Positions 4,632-8,176 of a stretch of 8,176 bases of DNA are shown one piece after another (the first letter of the stretch is position 1; every line of letters starts with the position of its first letter). The DNA comes from an uncultured Lachnospiraceae bacterium (GTDB taxonomy: Bacteria; Bacillota; Clostridia; Lachnospirales; Lachnospiraceae). Both the position numbers and the translations under genes were made by a program. The notes under the pieces were generated by a model. That model searched no databases. It was given only the letters and a program-made list of their open reading frames with translations, and was not told the origin of the DNA. The DNA is taken from the NCBI GenBank assembly GCA_947594335.1, contig CANQEC010000366.1:1-8176 (forward strand), given 5' to 3'.

Positions 4632-6503
4632 TCACTTTGCCTGCAGATACACCATAAGCACTGAAATATCAGCCGGAGAGACCCCGGCTATGCGTGAAGC
4701 CTGTCCAATTGAGGATGGCCTGCTCTCCTTCAGCTTCTGCCTCGCCTCCGTCCGAAGACTCGGAACTTTATCATAATCCACGTCCTGCGGTATCTTCCGC
4801 TCTTCCATTTTTTTGAACTGCTCCACCTGTTTTAACTGGCGCAAAAGATAACCTTCATACTTAATGTTTATATTTACCTGTTCCTGAACATCCTCCGGAA
4901 GCTCCGGTCTGTCAGGATCGATCGCCGCCAGCTTCTGATAAGAAAGTTCCGGCCTGCATATCAGTTCAGAAAGCCTGGCAGAAGATTTCAGTTCCGTACT
5001 CTTCTCCAAACGCAGAAATTCCTGGGTATCTTTCCCTGCGCCAATCCACGTCTTTTTTACGCGTTCCGTCTCCTCATGAATCAATCTCTCTTTTTCCAGA
5101 AGACGGCGATATCTTTCCTCTGAAATCAGTCCAACCTCATACCCCTTCGGCGTCAGGCGAAGGTCCGCATTATCCTGTCTCAGAAGAAGACGATACTCCG
5201 CCCGCGACGTCATCATCCGGTATGGTTCATGATTCTCTTTCGTCACAAGGTCGTCGATCAATACTCCGATATATGCTTCCGAGCGGTCAAGAATCAGAGG
5301 CTCTTTTCCCTGAATCTTTCTTGCCGCGTTTATGCCGGCGATGATCCCCTGCGCCGCCGCCTCCTCATATCCGGAACTTCCGTTGAACTGGCCCGCGCTG
5401 AACAATCCTTTGATATTCCGAAATTCCAGAGACAATTCAAGCTGCCTGGCGTCTATACAGTCATACTCAATCGCGTACGCGTTTCTCACAATATCCGCAT
5501 GCTCAAGCCCCGGCACACTCCTGTACATTGCAAACTGCACATCCTCCGGAAGTGAGCTGGACATTCCTCCCACATACATCTCGTTTGTATGAACTCCCTC
5601 CGGCTCTATAAACACCTGATGCCTGTTTTTATCTGAAAATTTAACTACTTTATCCTCAATTGAAGGACAATATCTCGGTCCCGTTCCCTCGATCATTCCG
5701 GAATACAGAGGCGAACGATCCAGATTTTCCCGTATGATGCGGTGAGTCTCCTCGTTCGTGTAGGTGAGCCAGCAGGAAATCTGAGGAATCTGCACCGTTT
5801 CCGGATCTGTCTCAAATGAGAACGGTACGACGCGCTCATCCCCTTTCTGCTCCTCCATTTTAGAAAAATCAATGGATCTTCTGTCTATCCTTGCGGGAGT
5901 TCCTGTCTTGAAACGGTACATCTTCACGCCGTGCGCCTTTAGAGAATCCGTCAGATAATTTGCCGCCTGGAGACCGTTCGGTCCCGTGTATGTGCTGACG
6001 TCTCCGTAAATGCACCTGGCTTTCAAATACGTCCCTGTACAGAGGATACAGGCCCTGCAGTGATAAACCGCTCCCGAATAAGTTCTGACGCCTGTCAGAA
6101 CTCCCTCCTCCACGATCAGCTCCGTCACTTCCATTTGTCTGATCTTCAGATGTTCCGTCTCCTGAAGCACCTTTCTCATGCTTCTCGAATACTCCGCCTT
6201 GTCCGCCTGCGCTCTCAGAGAATGTACGGCAGGTCCTTTCGACAGATTCAGCATTTTCGACTGAATAAATGTCCTGTCGATATTTTTTCCCATCTCACCG
6301 CCGAGCGCGTCAACTTCCCTCACCAGATGTCCCTTCGAGCTGCCGCCTATATTCGGATTGCACGGCATCATCGCGATACTGTCAACACTGACCGTAAAAA
6401 GAACCGTTTCCATCCCCAGCCGGGCGCAGGCGAGCGCAGCCTCGCATCCGGCATGCCCGGCTCCCACGACAACGACATCCGTCCATTCTTCCACTCTTTT
6501 CAT
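4632..6503 (-). CDS. mnmG: tRNA uridine-34 5-carboxymethylaminomethyl modification enzyme MnmG (GidA), FAD-dependent
   Basis: 623 aa, the usual length of the long MnmG type. With MnmE it forms the complex that installs carboxymethylaminomethyl (or aminomethyl) at C5 of wobble U34 in certain tRNAs, using FAD, NADH and a methylene-folate donor. Visible motifs are the Rossmann FAD loop VVVGAGHAGCEAALA (11-25), PCNPNIGG (47-54) with conserved Cys48, RYCPSIEDK (277-285) with the second conserved Cys279, GLFSAGQFNGSSGYEEAA (366-383), and TSRAEYRLLLRQDNADLRLT (432-451). The C-terminal helical MnmE- and tRNA-binding domain carries SLRTEARQKL and PSSIGQASRIAGVSPADI. The ATG at 6501-6503 is preceded by AAAGGTG (6511-6517) at 6 nt. 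It lies 126 bp after mnmE. That spacer holds only a minor CCGGAA/TTCCGG palindrome (6605-6617) and no clear promoter, so the two genes are probably one transcript. Confidence 0.98.
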   Translation of the reverse strand: MKRVEEWTDVVVVGAGHAGCEAALACARLGMETVLFTVSVDSIAMMPCNPNIGGSSKGHLVREVDALGGEMGKNIDRTFIQSKMLNLSKGPAVHSLRAQADKAEYSRSMRKVLQETEHLKIRQMEVTELIVEEGVLTGVRTYSGAVYHCRACILCTGTYLKARCIYGDVSTYTGPNGLQAANYLTDSLKAHGVKMYRFKTGTPARIDRRSIDFSKMEEQKGDERVVPFSFETDPETVQIPQISCWLTYTNEETHRIIRENLDRSPLYSGMIEGTGPRYCPSIEDKVVKFSDKNRHQVFIEPEGVHTNEMYVGGMSSSLPEDVQFAMYRSVPGLEHADIVRNAYAIEYDCIDARQLELSLEFRNIKGLFSAGQFNGSSGYEEAAAQGIIAGINAARKIQGKEPLILDRSEAYIGVLIDDLVTKENHEPYRMMTSRAEYRLLLRQDNADLRLTPKGYEVGLISEERYRRLLEKERLIHEETERVKKTWIGAGKDTQEFLRLEKSTELKSSARLSELICRPELSYQKLAAIDPDRPELPEDVQEQVNINIKYEGYLLRQLKQVEQFKKMEERKIPQDVDYDKVPSLRTEARQKLKESRPSSIGQASRIAGVSPADISVLMVYLQAK

Positions 6504-6629
6504 AATTCAGCACCTTTTCCGTATTCTCTGTTTTCTTCAGTCCACATCCCACAATCACATACTGCAGCCATATCCTGTCTGGCAGACCTTCTGTTTCACC
6601 GGCTCCGGAATTTCCGGCTGTACTGTGTT

Positions 6630-8057
6630 CTATTTCCCCAGACAGAATTTTCCAAATATCTCGTCGATCACATCCTCGGAAGACGTCTCTCCTGTAATAC
6701 CTCCCAGAGCCTCACAGGCTCCCATCAGATCTATTGTCAGAAAATCCTCCGGCATTCCAAGAGAAATACTCTCCTGCACCCTCTGCAGGCTGTCTTTCGC
6801 ATCCATGAGCAGAGCTTTATGCCTCATATTTGTGATGCATACCTCATTGTCGGAAGGTATCGCTCCCTGATAAAACATTTCCTTCAGCAGGTTCTCAAGC
6901 AGATCGATCCCCGTCCCTTCAAGTGCCGAGACGCACAGTATGGGACAGCCGCTTCTCTCTTCACTCTTTGTTTCCCCGGTACAGGATCCATGCACACGGC
7001 TGATCATCTCCTCGATCATCTCTTTTGTCGTCACCGTCTCCATGTCCGATTTATTCAGAAGTATGATCGTCTTTTTATCTTTCAGCATCCGGATAATTGT
7101 CTCGTCATTCTCATCCGGCCGTTCTGAGGAATCAACGACATACAGCACCAGGTCCGCGTTCTCCAGCTTCTCCTTCGCCTTCCCGACTCCGATCTTCTCC
7201 ACGACATCTTCCGTCTCCCTGATCCCTGCCGTATCCGTGATGATCAGCGTGACTCCCCCAAGATTGATCGTTTCCTCCAGCGTGTCTCTCGTCGTACCGG
7301 CAATCTCCGTGACAATCGCCCTGTCTTCCCCGAGGAGCGCGTTCAAAACCGACGATTTTCCGGCATTTGGCCGTCCCGCAATGACCGTCCTGATTCCTTC
7401 CTTCAAGATTCTTCCGTTATCCGCCGTAGAGATCAGACGCTCAATCGTTTTCTGCATCCGCGCGATATCGTCTCCGGCCTCCTGGCTGTATCCGTCAAGA
7501 CTGATATGTTCGGGATCATCAAGCGCCGCCTCTATACGGGCGATATGATAAAGGATCTCTCCCCTGAGCTTTGCTATTTCCTCTCTGACTGAACCTTTCA
7601 GCTGACTGACCGAATTTTTCAGAGCGTATTCATTTTTTGCCTGAATCACATCCATGACAGCCTCGGCCTGGGAGAGATCGATTCTTCCGTTCAAAAACGC
7701 CCTCTTCGTAAATTCTCCCGGTTCGGCCGGGCGCGCTCCGTTTTTAATCACGGTCTCCAGTATCCTTTTCATCGCGCAGACTCCGCCATGGCAGTCTATC
7801 TCTACCGTGTCCTCAGCCGTAAATGTACCGGGACCGCGCATGATCATGACAAGCACTTCATCGACCGCATTCCCGTCGTCCTCTATATATCCATAGTGAA
7901 TCGTATGTGACTTTTCTTCCGAGAGCTTCTTTTTTCCTTTTCCAGACCGGTAAATCCGGTCTATCACATCAAAAGACTTTGGACCGCTGATCCTCACAAT
8001 CCCGATGCCTGAATCCGACACCGCGCTTGAAATAGCCGCGATCGTATCGCTCCTCAT
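6630..8057 (-). CDS. mnmE: tRNA modification GTPase MnmE (TrmE)
   Basis: 475 aa with the chosen start. This K+-stimulated, G-domain-dimerising GTPase partners MnmG in U34 modification. The order is an N-terminal folate-binding domain (SDTIAAISS at 3-11; GPGTFTAEDTVEIDCHGG at 75-92; EPGEFTKRAFLNGRIDLSQAEAV at 112-134), a helical domain, then the G domain: G1 GRPNAGKSS (228-236), G2 GTTRD (254-258), G3 DTAG (275-278), G4 NKSD (335-338) and G5 SAL (377-379). The terminal FCLGK carries the invariant Cys472. The stretch between G4 and G5 looks about a dozen residues longer than I recall for Bacillus. The ATG at 8055-8057 is preferred over a GTG at 8064-8066, because GAGGTGG lies just before the ATG and the peptide then begins MRSDTIAAIS, as in relatives. 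First gene of the mnmE-mnmG unit. Confidence 0.98.
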   Translation of the reverse strand: MRSDTIAAISSAVSDSGIGIVRISGPKSFDVIDRIYRSGKGKKKLSEEKSHTIHYGYIEDDGNAVDEVLVMIMRGPGTFTAEDTVEIDCHGGVCAMKRILETVIKNGARPAEPGEFTKRAFLNGRIDLSQAEAVMDVIQAKNEYALKNSVSQLKGSVREEIAKLRGEILYHIARIEAALDDPEHISLDGYSQEAGDDIARMQKTIERLISTADNGRILKEGIRTVIAGRPNAGKSSVLNALLGEDRAIVTEIAGTTRDTLEETINLGGVTLIITDTAGIRETEDVVEKIGVGKAKEKLENADLVLYVVDSSERPDENDETIIRMLKDKKTIILLNKSDMETVTTKEMIEEMISRVHGSCTGETKSEERSGCPILCVSALEGTGIDLLENLLKEMFYQGAIPSDNEVCITNMRHKALLMDAKDSLQRVQESISLGMPEDFLTIDLMGACEALGGITGETSSEDVIDEIFGKFCLGK

Positions 8058-8080
8058 AAAATCCACCTCGCAGAAATGGC

Positions 8081-8133
8081 AAGAAGCTGAATCAATAATC
8101 TCTGCTTTACAAACGACTATCCTTCAGCTTCTT
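8081..8133 (-). repeat. Inverted repeat in the mnmE leader
   Basis: Perfect 11-bp arms AAGAAGCTGAA (8081-8091) and TTCAGCTTCTT (8123-8133) enclose 31 nt. In the minus-strand RNA the stem ends about 10 nt before the mnmE Shine-Dalgarno site. Upstream, to the window edge at 8176, the DNA is very AT-rich, with several TATAAA/TAAAAT-like matches but no clear promoter. It may be a leader structure or the relic of the previous gene's terminator; no U-tract follows it. Confidence 0.6.
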
Positions 8134-8176
8134 CATACTTTTTGTTATTTTATTAAATATTTTATAACTATTAAAT

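Noticed and set aside
6060..7127. 355-codon plus-strand open frame antisense to mnmG and mnmE
   Set aside because: It lies opposite two well-recognised genes with full family motifs; its composition (His/Arg/Ser-rich) is typical of an antisense shadow.
8058..8066. GTG start three codons upstream for mnmE
   Set aside because: The GTG lies inside the purine-rich Shine-Dalgarno sequence that serves the downstream ATG.
8107..8136. Nine-codon minus-strand leader peptide ORF (MKKLKDSRL)
   Set aside because: No Shine-Dalgarno site, no regulatory amino-acid run, and it simply covers one arm of the inverted repeat.

Overview
The window is a chromosomal segment from a low-to-moderate GC Firmicute, most likely a Lachnospiraceae-type Clostridium. 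The evidence is the gene set and order mnmE-mnmG-rsmG...parA-parB, which normally lies beside the replication origin in this phylum, together with Gram-positive style Shine-Dalgarno sites and three exact copies of the Firmicute parS palindrome. The genus is not resolved from sequence alone.

Layout from right to left, which is the direction of most transcription: a leader with an 11-bp inverted repeat (8081-8133); mnmE (8057-6630) and mnmG (6503-4632), the two partners that build the cmnm5-type modification at tRNA wobble U34; a 218-bp spacer packed with palindromic elements around a parS site; and rsmG (4413-3655), the 16S rRNA m7G methyltransferase. A strong hairpin terminator (3607-3632) separates rsmG from a convergent plus-strand gene (2654-3595). 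That gene encodes a membrane-anchored alpha/beta-hydrolase-fold protein that appears to lack its catalytic histidine. Divergent from it is a minus-strand gene (2405-1233) for an acidic, coiled-coil, repeat-containing protein of unknown function with a parS site inside its reading frame. Next comes a 314-bp gap holding three 69-bp tandem repeats and another parS, then parA/soj (918-142). parB/spo0J overlaps the end of parA and runs off the left edge after 50 codons.

The housekeeping genes look intact and ordinary. The ParA/ParB/parS parts form the origin-segregation system: ParB loads at the three parS sites over about 3.5 kb, and ParA is its ATPase partner.

The less ordinary content is (1) the coiled-coil gene, whose ends faintly recall a DegS/LiaS-type histidine kinase without a kinase domain; (2) the 69-bp repeats, which continue the frame of that gene past its stop and carry a TAG at each unit boundary; (3) the palindromic repeat family flanking the parS between rsmG and mnmG; and (4) the probable pseudo-hydrolase. 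I see no convincing new defence or mobile system.
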